Part shown: one piece after another, positions 51,852 through 60,200 of the stretch
How the letters are laid out: every line of letters begins with the position of its first letter
How positions within the stretch are numbered: position 1 is the first letter of the stretch
NCBI GenBank assembly: GCA_963666005.1
Contig: OY762509.1
Location: forward strand, 744,001-808,000
DNA from: Petrocella sp963666005
GTDB taxonomy: Bacteria > Bacillota > Clostridia > Lachnospirales > Vallitaleaceae
Direction: 5' to 3'
DNA length: 64,000 nucleotides
The notes under the pieces: model-generated
What the model was told of the DNA's origin: nothing
What the model saw: only the letters and a program-made list of their open reading frames with translations
Databases searched by the model: none
Position numbers and translations under genes: made by a program

Positions 51852-54170
51852 TTAAATTTGTTCCCTGAATTGAGTCGGTGTCACACCCTCATACTTCTTG
51901 AATCTGCTGACAAGGGTTCGATAGTTGTAATACCCTACACAGTCAGAAATATCTTTTAATGTCAATTCCGTTGACTTAAGCAATTCTTTAGCCTGACCAA
52001 TCCTAAGCAGATGTATATGGTCGAGAGGTGGTACCCCCAGACTCTTCTTCATATACTTGGATAGATTACTCACCGTCATGTCAAAGGCTTCAGCGATCAT
52101 AGACACGTTCAGATCCGGGTCATTGATGTTGGCATTGATATAATCAAGAATCTCCTGTATACGGTCTTGTGTATCTTGAACACTTTCACTAATGGTTAGA
52201 AGCTGATTGAAGATGATATCAATATTGTTCTTAAGCTCAGGCACATTCTTAGCATTGAGAAGACCTTCTATCTGTTGCTGATCCAAGGTCCCGTAATAGG
52301 CACTTTTCTCTGAAAGACTCATCAGGCCATACATCATTTTATCAATCATGCCAAACAGCTTCACTTTTAGAATCTGCAATGATTTCAGACAGGCAAATTC
52401 TTCGTCAATGATGCTGTTAATGGTCTTCTTGGCTGATGCAAAATCTTCAATCAAGATGAAATTGACAAAAACCTTTTCTTTCTCTATGCCAAACATCAAC
52501 TTTCTATTGCCTTTTTCATTCAATAAATGATCGTAGGTGGCCACTGTATTTTGCTCACCGATAATGTTCTTGAACTCGATGACTTCCAGCGCTTCCTCGT
52601 ATCCCTGCTTGATGCCTTCTTTCCCCTGATGTGTCAGACTAATCCCCACCGTGCCAACGATACCGAACTTTGTCATGAGGAATTCCTTGATGGCTTTTGA
52701 CTTCTCAACAAATTCCCTCTCCTGGATATCACCTATCTTTACCGGAATCACATAACGGTTATCATTGTCCACTGACATCACATGGAGCGCTCCCATGCTG
52801 CTGTAGAATTCCTCAAGGACATTAATAATGATGAATGAGACCAGAGGCCAGGTACTTTCCTGAGTCAAATCCATTCCTGACTCATAGAATTTCTCTGTAA
52901 AGTCATCAATCTGATAAATCAACACCCTATTGGTCGAAGTGTCTATGGTACTCTTAATCAGCTTCAACTCTTCTGAGTCATAATCGCTGTCAATATCCAC
53001 ATGCCAGCCTTTGATGATCCTACTAAAGTACCAACTGGTGTTCTTGCGCTCCTGTTTCATCAAATGAAGCTTATAGCCATCCACTGCCTGCATCATATTA
53101 TCAATGGATGCTTCAATCATTTTATAATCATCATAATCAGACGCTTCTCCTGAACCTTTGTATTCCGATGCCATCATTCTCAACCGCTTTATAGGCTTAT
53201 ACTTCATCTGGGAAACATAAAGGGCAATGATGATCCCTAACAAAGCACTGATAACAACAAATATAACCACAGACCTCTTATAATCATTAACATCCTTTAG
53301 AAAGCTATTCATATCAACAATAGAGACATAGACCCAATTGTTAACTGACGATTTACGATACGTCATTTGAAGCTCACCGTGTTCTCTGCGGATATACTCA
53401 CCTTGTGAAAGGGTTATAGCAGTGGCTTCTAGTTCTACTTCTTCCACCATCAACCATCGGCTGTCCTCTGGATCGTTACTTAGAACTTTCCCCTGTTCAT
53501 CAACGATGAAAAAGCTACTTTCACCGTGATCACTTTCACCCAAGGACATGATTGTTTCAAAATCCTTCAGTTGGGCAATAATCACACCTTCCGGCTGCCC
53601 TACATCCGAGATGATTACAGGCATCACCAAAAACACCAAGGTCGTCTCACCATCCAATCCGGTTAAAAGAAAATAAGCCTGCTCCTTTTGATCGGTCATC
53701 GTCAAATAATCCTCTTCACTGATTCCCCACAAAGTCTCATAAGGAAAATCCGATTTGGCATTATAGACGGTTCCGTAGTCGCTGCTCATCATACGGCTGT
53801 ATTTTGTGGAATGGATTGTAATGTTTAGAAGACTGGGATTGTCCAAAATCATAGAAGACAACAGGCTTTTTAACTGAGTCATGGCGTAATAGGCGTTGTC
53901 ACTCCTAAAGGGATCATAATAATTGACAAAAGTCGCCAAATCGTTATCATTAGCCAATTGCATTAATAACGTGCGTACACCTTCAATCTTGTCATCAATG
54001 ACCTCAACGCGACTTTCCATGGTCACTGATTCCACTTCATTGATTTTGTCAGAGAGCATGACAATCGATTGGTCGTAGACGAAGTAACCGATGCTATAAG
54101 GAATCATCAATACCAGAACATAACTAAGAACGAAGGACAGAAAGACTTTATTATTCAGATGGATTTTCAT
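51852..54170 (-). CDS. Membrane-anchored AraC-family regulator with Cache-like sensor (YesN-like)
   Basis: A 772-residue one-component sensor. TM1 is about residues 10-30, a Cache-like outside domain spans about 31-300, TM2 is near 302-322 (SVVIFVVISALLGIIIALYV), a cytoplasmic linker follows, and the AraC-type DNA-binding domain is at the end. That end contains NVSMIAEAFDMTVSNLSKYMKK and LKDISDCVGYYNYRTLVSRFKKYEG. GGAGG precedes the start, which overlaps the end of the anchored binding-protein gene by 20 bases. It probably senses the outside glycoside and activates the importer and lyase operon next to it. Confidence 0.9.
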   Translation of the reverse strand: MKIHLNNKVFLSFVLSYVLVLMIPYSIGYFVYDQSIVMLSDKINEVESVTMESRVEVIDDKIEGVRTLLMQLANDNDLATFVNYYDPFRSDNAYYAMTQLKSLLSSMILDNPSLLNITIHSTKYSRMMSSDYGTVYNAKSDFPYETLWGISEEDYLTMTDQKEQAYFLLTGLDGETTLVFLVMPVIISDVGQPEGVIIAQLKDFETIMSLGESDHGESSFFIVDEQGKVLSNDPEDSRWLMVEEVELEATAITLSQGEYIRREHGELQMTYRKSSVNNWVYVSIVDMNSFLKDVNDYKRSVVIFVVISALLGIIIALYVSQMKYKPIKRLRMMASEYKGSGEASDYDDYKMIEASIDNMMQAVDGYKLHLMKQERKNTSWYFSRIIKGWHVDIDSDYDSEELKLIKSTIDTSTNRVLIYQIDDFTEKFYESGMDLTQESTWPLVSFIIINVLEEFYSSMGALHVMSVDNDNRYVIPVKIGDIQEREFVEKSKAIKEFLMTKFGIVGTVGISLTHQGKEGIKQGYEEALEVIEFKNIIGEQNTVATYDHLLNEKGNRKLMFGIEKEKVFVNFILIEDFASAKKTINSIIDEEFACLKSLQILKVKLFGMIDKMMYGLMSLSEKSAYYGTLDQQQIEGLLNAKNVPELKNNIDIIFNQLLTISESVQDTQDRIQEILDYINANINDPDLNVSMIAEAFDMTVSNLSKYMKKSLGVPPLDHIHLLRIGQAKELLKSTELTLKDISDCVGYYNYRTLVSRFKKYEGVTPTQFREQI

Positions 54171-55833
54171 CTGTCATACCTCCCTTTCTGTCATAGGCCG
54201 TCTGCATAATATCGATGGCCTCATCTATGCCCATGGACTCAATGTTCTCGATATGTTCATGCCAATTAATGGCATCCTTACCCGTAACGATTGCCTTAAT
54301 GGTATATTCTGTCACATAATTGGTAATGCTACTCATAATACGGATGAGACGACTGTTTTCTTCTACTGTCAGCTCCATATCCATTGTGAAAAAATCTGTA
54401 CTGTCAAGCCATGTTTGCTTCATTACAACCGCTTGATCCCCGTACATCTGTCTTTGGACATCTTCAGTATAGCTCAGGTCATACATGACGGCTGAGTGGT
54501 TATTCACGTACTTGCCAACACCTTCAAAGGAACCTTTTGTGTAATCGGTCACTTTACTCGTATACATTGGTTCATCGCCCTCTAGCTCATACGTATCCCC
54601 TTCAATACCATAATTCATCAAGCGAATGCCTTCTTCTGAATATAGGAAGTCAAAGAATTGAATAAGAGGTTCAACCTCTTCACAAGCAGTGGTAATCGAT
54701 AATAAACGTCCTGTGTATGGTTTTCTTGATACCATCCACATAACATCCGGATCACTCTTCTCAAGCTTCGGCATAGGGATTGGTACCAAATCCAGCAAGT
54801 TACCATCAGCATCCTGATACAAAGGCATCCATTCTGCATACTGCCAATTCACAGCTGCTTTTCCATCTGCGATCAATTGACTTCGCTCAAACAAATCCGT
54901 GAAAGAACGGATGCCAAAATTACGATCAATGAGACCTTCCGCATACCAGGCATGCATCTGCATCAAATAATCGCTATAGCCTTCTTCAACAGCACCATAC
55001 TTGATCTCGCCATCCACTGGATAGAACAATTGCTCATAGCTGTTCATTGTGGATATAGGTGCCGAACCTATGCCATAGGCTGACAAAAACTCAGCCGTCA
55101 CATTCACTCCATTTTGTTGGCCGAAAATCATCGGATATTCCACAGAATCAATCTGCTTCAATGCTCTTAAAAATTCTGTCCATTCATCAATAGTCTCCGG
55201 GACCGACATACCAGTCGCATCCAACATATCTCTACGAACCGTCATCCCTCCAACGATAGGCATATAATCTACCGGATCATACACTTCCCAGAATCCAGCC
55301 ATCTTACCGGACTCTGTATATACATCCGTATATTGTTCTGAATAGGTGGACAGAAGATGACTGTAATTCGGAGCGTAAGTATCCATATATGGTGCAATAT
55401 CAATATAGATACCATCAGAGATCGCCTTGTCAAACCCTCCAGCATAGCCTGCTGTCGAGTTAAGGACCAAGTCCGGATAGTCGCCACTGGCAAAAAGCTT
55501 CTTTAACAACTCCTCAGAAGTTTCACCGCCAATTGGTGATATGAACTCAAAGTAGACATTGGTCATTTCCTGTAAACGCTGCCATACAACATTATCTTCA
55601 AAAGACTGATCTTCATTGTTCACCGGGATAAACGCCGTATACGTAATCGGTGTATCTGAAATGAAATAGGTCTCATCAACGGATGCCTCATTGGTTGGCT
55701 GAGGCTCCGAAGCACCTTGAGTATATCGAATTATCCCCAAAGATATACCCAACATAAAAAGAGCTATGATGCCGGTAACATATAGCTTGTTCGCAATTAT
55801 TTTTTTCAATCCTTCTAAGACACTTCTTCTCAC
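54151..55833 (-). CDS. Second extracellular solute-binding protein, membrane anchored, GTG start
   Basis: A 560-residue SBP_bac_1-like protein. An N-terminal helix (YVTGIIALFMLGISLGII) has no lipobox Cys, so it is anchored by an uncleaved helix. The binding domain has NVYFEFISP, PDLVLNSTAGYAGG, DWYxD-like YADGLIDRNFG and late EEGIRLMNYGIEGDTYELEG segments of LplA-type proteins. I favour a GTG start at 55833, five bases from AAAGGTGG; an upstream ATG has no clear site. The gene overlaps the AraC-sensor gene by 20 bases and lacks its own permease, so it may serve as the ligand-binding partner of the sensor rather than of the importer. Confidence 0.85.
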   Translation of the reverse strand: MRRSVLEGLKKIIANKLYVTGIIALFMLGISLGIIRYTQGASEPQPTNEASVDETYFISDTPITYTAFIPVNNEDQSFEDNVVWQRLQEMTNVYFEFISPIGGETSEELLKKLFASGDYPDLVLNSTAGYAGGFDKAISDGIYIDIAPYMDTYAPNYSHLLSTYSEQYTDVYTESGKMAGFWEVYDPVDYMPIVGGMTVRRDMLDATGMSVPETIDEWTEFLRALKQIDSVEYPMIFGQQNGVNVTAEFLSAYGIGSAPISTMNSYEQLFYPVDGEIKYGAVEEGYSDYLMQMHAWYAEGLIDRNFGIRSFTDLFERSQLIADGKAAVNWQYAEWMPLYQDADGNLLDLVPIPMPKLEKSDPDVMWMVSRKPYTGRLLSITTACEEVEPLIQFFDFLYSEEGIRLMNYGIEGDTYELEGDEPMYTSKVTDYTKGSFEGVGKYVNNHSAVMYDLSYTEDVQRQMYGDQAVVMKQTWLDSTDFFTMDMELTVEENSRLIRIMSSITNYVTEYTIKAIVTGKDAINWHEHIENIESMGIDEAIDIMQTAYDRKGGMTDENPSE

Positions 55834-55888
55834 TAGTACCACCTTTGATGTAGTCCCCACTCTCATAACCGGTAACACTTTTCAAGAA

Positions 55889-55963
55889 AACCCGTTCTTA
55901 CCATGCCACCACCTGAGGTGTCATTAATACTTCCTGGTAAAAGGTATATGGTAAGAACGGGTT
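55889..55963 (-). terminator. Large-loop hairpin after the flavodoxin-like gene
   Basis: AACCCGTTCTTACCAT and ATGGTAAGAACGGGTT form a perfect 16-pair stem with a 43-base loop. The minus strand continues TTTTCTTG. It probably ends the gene at 56009-56962. Confidence 0.65.
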
Positions 55964-56008
55964 CATTATATCACGCTTTAGTACTGTTTGTTTTAATAAA
56001 GAGTATTT

Positions 56009-56962
56009 CTAATAAGTGGATTCAAGACTTTCATATGGCTTAAGCATCTCAGCCAACTTATCTTTATTGGCAATGATCTTTGGAATCGCCACATCTTTCA
56101 TATGCTGAATCTCTAGATAATGTTCCTCAAGCCCTGCAAATGTCCCTCTAGCTCTCATTTCCTGCTCTTTCGGGAAGCTAACCTCAATCTCATCATCAAC
56201 AACAGACAATTTTCCTTCGATGCCACATACTGGACATTCAACCTTCATACCTTTACCAAGAACAGTAATCATACTGCTGTGACATACTGGACAAGTGCCT
56301 TCATCACCAAGCCATTTAACATCGTCATAGTCTTTACCAATCGAATCAACCAAGTGCGCTCCAAGTGCTTCGACTTTTGCCATAAGCTGATCATCAAAAA
56401 GAGGGTTTGCTGTTCTACCCATGTCATAGGCATCCAACTGACCTACCGGTTTCATCATCATGGACATACCGAAAGTATAGAGAATCGGTAATCCGAATGA
56501 CACCCAGTTCTGAGTCTGTGCACCACCAACAGAAATGTAAGCCACATATTTATTTTTGAATAGACGCTCGTCTAAAAGTTCCACGTCCCCTTTTTCCAGA
56601 CGCATATCCTGCTCTGCCTTGTTAAAAGCACGGTCATGAGCAGCACCAAAGCGGTCGATGAAATTCTTAAGTTGTCCTGTCGGTGCTATTGAGTAAACCG
56701 GCGCCGCTAATATGATAGCATCCGCTTCTAGAACTTCGTGCTCAATCTCAAGATAATCATCTTTGATGATACATTCCACTTGCCCACCTTTGTCTCTTCT
56801 GGTACTACATGCCCCACACCCGGTACAGTGTTGAACATCTTTTTTCATAACGTTCATAAACTTAACCTGAGCACCGGCCTCTTTCGCTGCCATCAATGCA
56901 TGTTTGGTGAGTATGTCACAGTTTTTCATATTTCGTCCAAAGGACAAACCTAGTACTTTCAT
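56009..56962 (-). CDS. Flavodoxin-fold Fe-S flavoprotein (NADPH:FMN reductase-like) with zinc ribbon
   Basis: A 317-residue protein. The FMN fold begins VLGLSFGRNMKNCD and has ILAAPVYSIAPTGQLKNFIDRFG. Between them CTGCGACS and a later Cys (VECII) form a probable [4Fe-4S] site, as in iron-sulfur flavoproteins. The C-terminal third carries a rubredoxin-like pair of knuckles, CPVCHSS and CPVCGIEG. GAGGAG precedes the start. It is monocistronic, upstream of the anchored binding protein. It could supply or drain electrons for the flavoproteins of the lyase locus, but no direct link is visible. Confidence 0.82.
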   Translation of the reverse strand: MKVLGLSFGRNMKNCDILTKHALMAAKEAGAQVKFMNVMKKDVQHCTGCGACSTRRDKGGQVECIIKDDYLEIEHEVLEADAIILAAPVYSIAPTGQLKNFIDRFGAAHDRAFNKAEQDMRLEKGDVELLDERLFKNKYVAYISVGGAQTQNWVSFGLPILYTFGMSMMMKPVGQLDAYDMGRTANPLFDDQLMAKVEALGAHLVDSIGKDYDDVKWLGDEGTCPVCHSSMITVLGKGMKVECPVCGIEGKLSVVDDEIEVSFPKEQEMRARGTFAGLEEHYLEIQHMKDVAIPKIIANKDKLAEMLKPYESLESTY

Positions 56963-57267
56963 TTTCTATCTCCTCACAATAGGATGACTAAGACGCTAAA
57001 ATTTATTTAACGCTCTGATCATCTGATTCTTGTACGTTGATTTAATTATACATATGTTCTCATAAGATGCCTTGATGGTTTTTATCTTCATCTCTGGGCA
57101 AGAATTCATCAAGTTTGTTTCTCATTTTCATACCGCCGAAAATTACAGCAAAAAAACACATCTATTTTTGTTGTAGGCAAGACACTCTTATCATGGTACG
57201 ACTAACTATTTACTGCTGGTAAAAGTGATATGATCCATTTAACTAACGTTATGTTAATTAGATTGGG
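56963..57267. other. 305-base AT-rich gap
   Basis: It holds the upstream region of the flavodoxin-like gene and the 3' side of the MFS gene. No gene and no clear terminator were seen. At about 57185-57200 the minus strand reads ATGATAAGAGTGTC, similar to a motif found at 25335, 28967 and 50010. Confidence 0.4.
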
Positions 57268-58425
57268 TTATACTAGCTGAGGATGTAAGCGTTGGCGAAA
57301 GAATAAGCCCAAGGATACCACCGCCATCATAACAGCACCTATACCATAGACATAGGTCGTCTGAACCTGACCGAACACCATATCCGACAGACCATTCATA
57401 ATCATCGGTGACAAGAATTGTCCTGCACTCAACCCTGCAGATACCAGTGCTGCTGCCATTGCCGTCGCTTCAGGGCGTACAATCTCTGACGCTTCAAACA
57501 TCGCTCTAGGAACAAATATCCCCTGAGATAGACCTGCAAAAAGTGCCGCACTAAGTAATACCCATAGGTTATCAGAAAAGAAAATCAATAAAATCCCACT
57601 AATGGAGAAACTTCCCATGGCAGCCGCTAAAGTATTGGCCTTTGTGTATTTGGATATTTTTTGAAGGCTTACACCGGCCAGCATTTGTGCTGCTGCAAAC
57701 ACACCTGTGATAATCCCTGCTATACTGGCGTTCCCAGCAAGGTCACCTGACATATGCATTGCAATATTCGTCGAAAAGGTCACTAGGAAAAGAAATTCCA
57801 CAGCAGATAGTGCAACAATTTTATAAACTTTTTTATTGATATCAAAGGCCATACCGCCGTGATCAACCACTTTGCCTCTGTCTTCCAAAAGAAAAAATAT
57901 AGCCAACATCCCGGCAAGAGCCGGTAAATGCACCAACATGGAGTACCGGTAATTCATATTTCCAAGAAATCCAGATATTGTGGAGATCAGGAGAATTGAG
58001 CCACCGATGGCTGAAGCCTGAAGCCCCATGGCTGCAATTCTTGCTTTGCCTTCAAAGACATCTGCAATGACAGAAGCGCTCAGTGCCGTCAGACCTCCAA
58101 GGCCAATTCCTAATATTGCCCTGGAAATAAATAAGGTCAAAAAGCCACCAAGAAACATCGGTACCATACCTGTCGCAAAGCAGATCAAACTACCGATCAG
58201 CATCAATCGCTTTTTACTGATATGATGGACGAGCCAGCCTGATACTAAAGCCATCACTGCCCCAAGTAACATTGGCACCGTCATCAACATCTGAACTGCG
58301 CTGACGGATGCACTCGGATAAGTTGTTTGTATTTTCTCAAGTATAGGCGACACCGTGAATTGCAGGGATACGGAATAAGAAGTCAGTATTATGACAATAT
58401 TCATTTTCATTGTTTTTGACATCAT
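57268..58425 (-). CDS. MFS transporter
   Basis: A 385-residue membrane protein with 12 predicted helices. The MFS loop-2/3 motif appears as ALVSGWLVHHISKKRLMLIGSL, followed by SRAILGIGLGGLTALSASVIADVFEGKARIAAMG. The start is one base after the stop of the phosphotransacetylase gene, so it is the last gene of a five-gene operon. It resembles drug/proton antiporters or sugar-acid carriers. Export of an acylated product or import of a substrate for the CocE-type hydrolase are both possible. Confidence 0.9.
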   Translation of the reverse strand: MMSKTMKMNIVIILTSYSVSLQFTVSPILEKIQTTYPSASVSAVQMLMTVPMLLGAVMALVSGWLVHHISKKRLMLIGSLICFATGMVPMFLGGFLTLFISRAILGIGLGGLTALSASVIADVFEGKARIAAMGLQASAIGGSILLISTISGFLGNMNYRYSMLVHLPALAGMLAIFFLLEDRGKVVDHGGMAFDINKKVYKIVALSAVEFLFLVTFSTNIAMHMSGDLAGNASIAGIITGVFAAAQMLAGVSLQKISKYTKANTLAAAMGSFSISGILLIFFSDNLWVLLSAALFAGLSQGIFVPRAMFEASEIVRPEATAMAAALVSAGLSAGQFLSPMIMNGLSDMVFGQVQTTYVYGIGAVMMAVVSLGLFFRQRLHPQLV

Positions 58426-58426
58426 A

Positions 58427-59431
58427 TTACCTATTCACTTCCCCTGCTCTAATAACCAGCATTGCTACATTGCCTAACATCTCATCCACCGGTGCACTTC
58501 TTGAAAAATCACATACCGGCTTTGCAAATCCCTGAAGGACAGGCCCGTAAGCATTGGCCTTACCAAAGATCTGTATCAATTTAACACCAATATTGCCTGC
58601 ATGGAGATTTGGAAAGATCAGTACATTGGCTTTACCAGCCACCTCACTGTCACCCTTTACTTTTCTTAAGGCTACACTCGGCATAATGGCTGAGTCCAAC
58701 TGGAACTCGCCGTCCACTTTTATGTCCGGTCTGATCTGTTTTACCTGTTCGACGGCATCTCTTATGACATCTATGCTTTCATGCTCTGCACTGCCACAAG
58801 TTGAAAAGGCCAGCATCGCAACCCTTGGTTCCCATCCAAGCAAAGATTTCACCGTATCCGCTGATGCAATGGCAATGCCGGCAAGATCCTTCGCATCCGG
58901 ACTTGCAGTAATAGCACAATCTGCCAGACCAAGCATGGTTCCCTGTGGACCTTCGAATCCTGGTATATCAGCAATACCAAGACTGGAGACACTTTCAACG
59001 CCCTCGGCAAGACCAACAATACTGATTGTTTCGAAGATAACATCGCCTGTTGGGTATTCTTTCCCTGCTGCCACACAATCCACTTGACCGATGTTCAGCA
59101 TCAGAAGGGCACACCTTACCGGATCCTTCGCCTTACGCAAAACCGCTTTTTCACTAAAGTCGTCCCGTTGCTTCAAGTATTCGAATGCCAAGGCTGTCCG
59201 TACAGCTTCATCCTTACAATCCACATATTCGAACCCTTTAGTTGATATACCCTGCTCTGATGTCAAAGATTCTATTACTTGTTGATTACCTATCAGCACA
59301 GGATATCCAATCCCTGTTTCAATCACCTTTTCGGCTGTCCTTAAGACATCGATGTTCATCGCCTCAGGAAACGCCACTCTCTTTGGTGATGCCATGGCTT
59401 TCTTTGTCATGGACTTGATAAAATTATTCAT
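58427..59431 (-). CDS. pta: Phosphate acetyltransferase (or related phosphate acyltransferase)
   Basis: A 334-residue PTA_PTB-family enzyme, full length for the short form of Pta. The C-terminal signature segments are clear: MLAFSTCGSAEHE, DGEFQLDSAIMPSVA, NVLIFPNLHAGNIGVKLIQ and AYGPVLQGFAKPVCDFSRS. It exchanges acyl groups between CoA (or perhaps a carrier protein) and phosphate. Its start overlaps the holo-ACP synthase stop by 4 bases (ATGA). That setting, with an ACP and its activating enzyme, is unlike the usual pta-ackA pair; an acetate kinase is not adjacent, though a butyrate-kinase-like gene lies 4 kb away. Confidence 0.87.
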   Translation of the reverse strand: MNNFIKSMTKKAMASPKRVAFPEAMNIDVLRTAEKVIETGIGYPVLIGNQQVIESLTSEQGISTKGFEYVDCKDEAVRTALAFEYLKQRDDFSEKAVLRKAKDPVRCALLMLNIGQVDCVAAGKEYPTGDVIFETISIVGLAEGVESVSSLGIADIPGFEGPQGTMLGLADCAITASPDAKDLAGIAIASADTVKSLLGWEPRVAMLAFSTCGSAEHESIDVIRDAVEQVKQIRPDIKVDGEFQLDSAIMPSVALRKVKGDSEVAGKANVLIFPNLHAGNIGVKLIQIFGKANAYGPVLQGFAKPVCDFSRSAPVDEMLGNVAMLVIRAGEVNR

Positions 59432-59817
59432 TCATTGCCTCCAGTTTTCTCCGCTGTTGCATAAGCGATGTAATACGCCGAATCGTACGACAAAGAAATA
59501 TGGATTCTGTCAATCCCTAGTCCTTTGGCCTTTGACTTCATCTGACCTTTTAGAACAACATAAGGACGCCCAATATCCGATGAAAGAATCTCGATTTCCT
59601 TCAGTCGGATATGGTCACCTTCTATCCCTATAGATTTGAAGACCGCTTCCTTACCTGCAAATCTAGTACAAAAGTAGTCATATGGATTCGTTCTCGCAAG
59701 TCCGTCCCTTTGCTCTTTCTTTGAAAATACCCGTTCAAAGAAAGGATCACCACTGATAAGACAAGCCTTATTCAATTGTCCAGATTTCAAAATATCTGTA
59801 CCAATGCCATGAATCAT
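59428..59817 (-). CDS. acpS: Holo-[acyl-carrier-protein] synthase
   Basis: A 129-residue phosphopantetheinyl transferase of the AcpS type. The magnesium-binding start IHGIGTDIL and the second motif FAGKEAVFKSIG are present, with RIHISLSYDSAYYIAYA at the end. GGAGGATCACC precedes the start. It lies between the ACP gene and pta, so it probably arms that dedicated carrier protein. It may be a second copy besides a housekeeping AcpS, which cannot be checked in this window. Confidence 0.9.
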   Translation of the reverse strand: MIHGIGTDILKSGQLNKACLISGDPFFERVFSKKEQRDGLARTNPYDYFCTRFAGKEAVFKSIGIEGDHIRLKEIEILSSDIGRPYVVLKGQMKSKAKGLGIDRIHISLSYDSAYYIAYATAEKTGGNE

Positions 59818-59865
59818 GGTGATCCTCCATAAATATACGACGTTGATTATAAGAAGAGCATCCTT

Positions 59866-60105
59866 TTACTCTTCAACCAAGTCCAGTACGAATTCCGCTG
59901 CTTCGCCAAAAGTCTCACATCTTTTGAATTTCATGAACGGTACTTCTACGTCAAATGCATCTTCCAGATAAGTTGTCATTTGTGCATAGTGAGCGGATTT
60001 CGGATTCATTGAAGCAAATTCTGTATCTTTGCTTAGACCTTCTGCAGCAACTTGCCAGATTTCTGATGCTCTTTCAATAATGGTTGCCAATATTTTATCG
60101 TTCAT
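59866..60105 (-). CDS. Atypical acyl carrier protein
   Basis: A 79-residue acidic helical protein with the ACP layout: helix 1 (ILATIIERASEIWQVA), loop, helix 2 (AQMTTYLEDAFDVEVP) and helix 3 (TFGEAAEFVLDLVEE). The usual phosphopantetheine site DSL is replaced by KSAHY, with the likely attachment Ser at residue 37. The neighbouring holo-ACP synthase gene supports a working carrier. AAGAAGGATGAC precedes the start. It is not next to fatty-acid genes, so a dedicated role in acyl transfer is likely. Confidence 0.75.
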   Translation of the reverse strand: MNDKILATIIERASEIWQVAAEGLSKDTEFASMNPKSAHYAQMTTYLEDAFDVEVPFMKFKRCETFGEAAEFVLDLVEE

Positions 60106-60200
60106 TTGTCATCCTTCTTTCTTTTTTAATCCTGTAACTTTCTGTTAACGTGCCTATCTAACATGGCTCATAGTAGTATGACTCATACTCATCCATATTC

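Noticed and set aside
58554..59087. 177-residue plus-strand frame opposite pta
   Set aside because: Antisense to the conserved Pta coding sequence, with no own signals.
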